A model generated the notes under the pieces. It saw only the letters and a list, made by a program, of their open reading frames with translations, did no database searches and was not told the origin of the DNA. 21,276 nt of DNA from RUG11237 sp045119215 (GTDB lineage: Bacteria > Bacillota > Clostridia > Lachnospirales > Lachnospiraceae), in the NCBI GenBank assembly GCA_045119215.1, contig JBGVDD010000272.1, forward strand, positions 1-21,276. The letters run 5' to 3'. Both the position numbers and the translations under genes were made by a program. Positions 21,267-21,276 of this stretch are shown here, piece after piece. Within the stretch, counting starts at the first letter, position 1. Each line of letters opens with the position of its first letter.

Positions 21267-21276
21267 ATTATTTAAT

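Overview
The window looks like a Gram-positive anaerobe of class Clostridia, most likely a Lachnospiraceae gut commensal. The base composition is moderately AT-rich, nearly every gene has an AGGAGG-type ribosome binding site, the F-type ATPase c subunit carries a Na+-site signature, and FloA, NfeD and an Mn2+-riboswitch-controlled mntP are present. This assignment is inference from gene style. I see no rRNA or tRNA gene.

Left part (1-3210, minus strand): the start of an ATP synthase operon read leftward (atpZ, an atpI-like gene, atpB, atpE, atpF and the first 16 codons of atpH), preceded by a TIM-barrel amidohydrolase. Middle part (about 3230-8230): a mobile region. It holds an IS-like element of about 1.8 kb with a DDE transposase, a tyrosine integrase, a RelE/ParE-type toxin-antitoxin pair with a palindromic operator, and a 54-bp scar encoding the last 17 residues of EF-Tu followed by a strong terminator. 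The rest of tuf is absent. The scar looks like one attachment-site end of an integrative element whose body has been lost. Next comes a PD-(D/E)XK-nuclease-like gene bracketed by two direct copies of a roughly 160-bp sequence, each made of three palindromes on a strict 62-bp period. I regard this as the least explained structure here.

Right part (8270-21276, plus strand): ordinary chromosome. It carries an ATC-hydrolase-like gene with an S1-domain gene, a MATE transporter, a duplicated CmpB-type membrane protein, fructose-6-phosphate aldolase, the yybP-ykoY (Mn2+) riboswitch with mntP, and two tandem Cof-type HAD phosphatases. A compact operon follows in which a sensor kinase and a LytTR response regulator enclose NfeD and flotillin FloA. 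It ends in a 1-phosphofructokinase-type gene broken by an internal deletion.

The last gene is a second MATE transporter. Its promoter, ribosome binding site and start codon lie in a 27-bp-arm dyad. The geometry suggests that read-through mRNA would be translationally silenced while mRNA from the local promoter would not.
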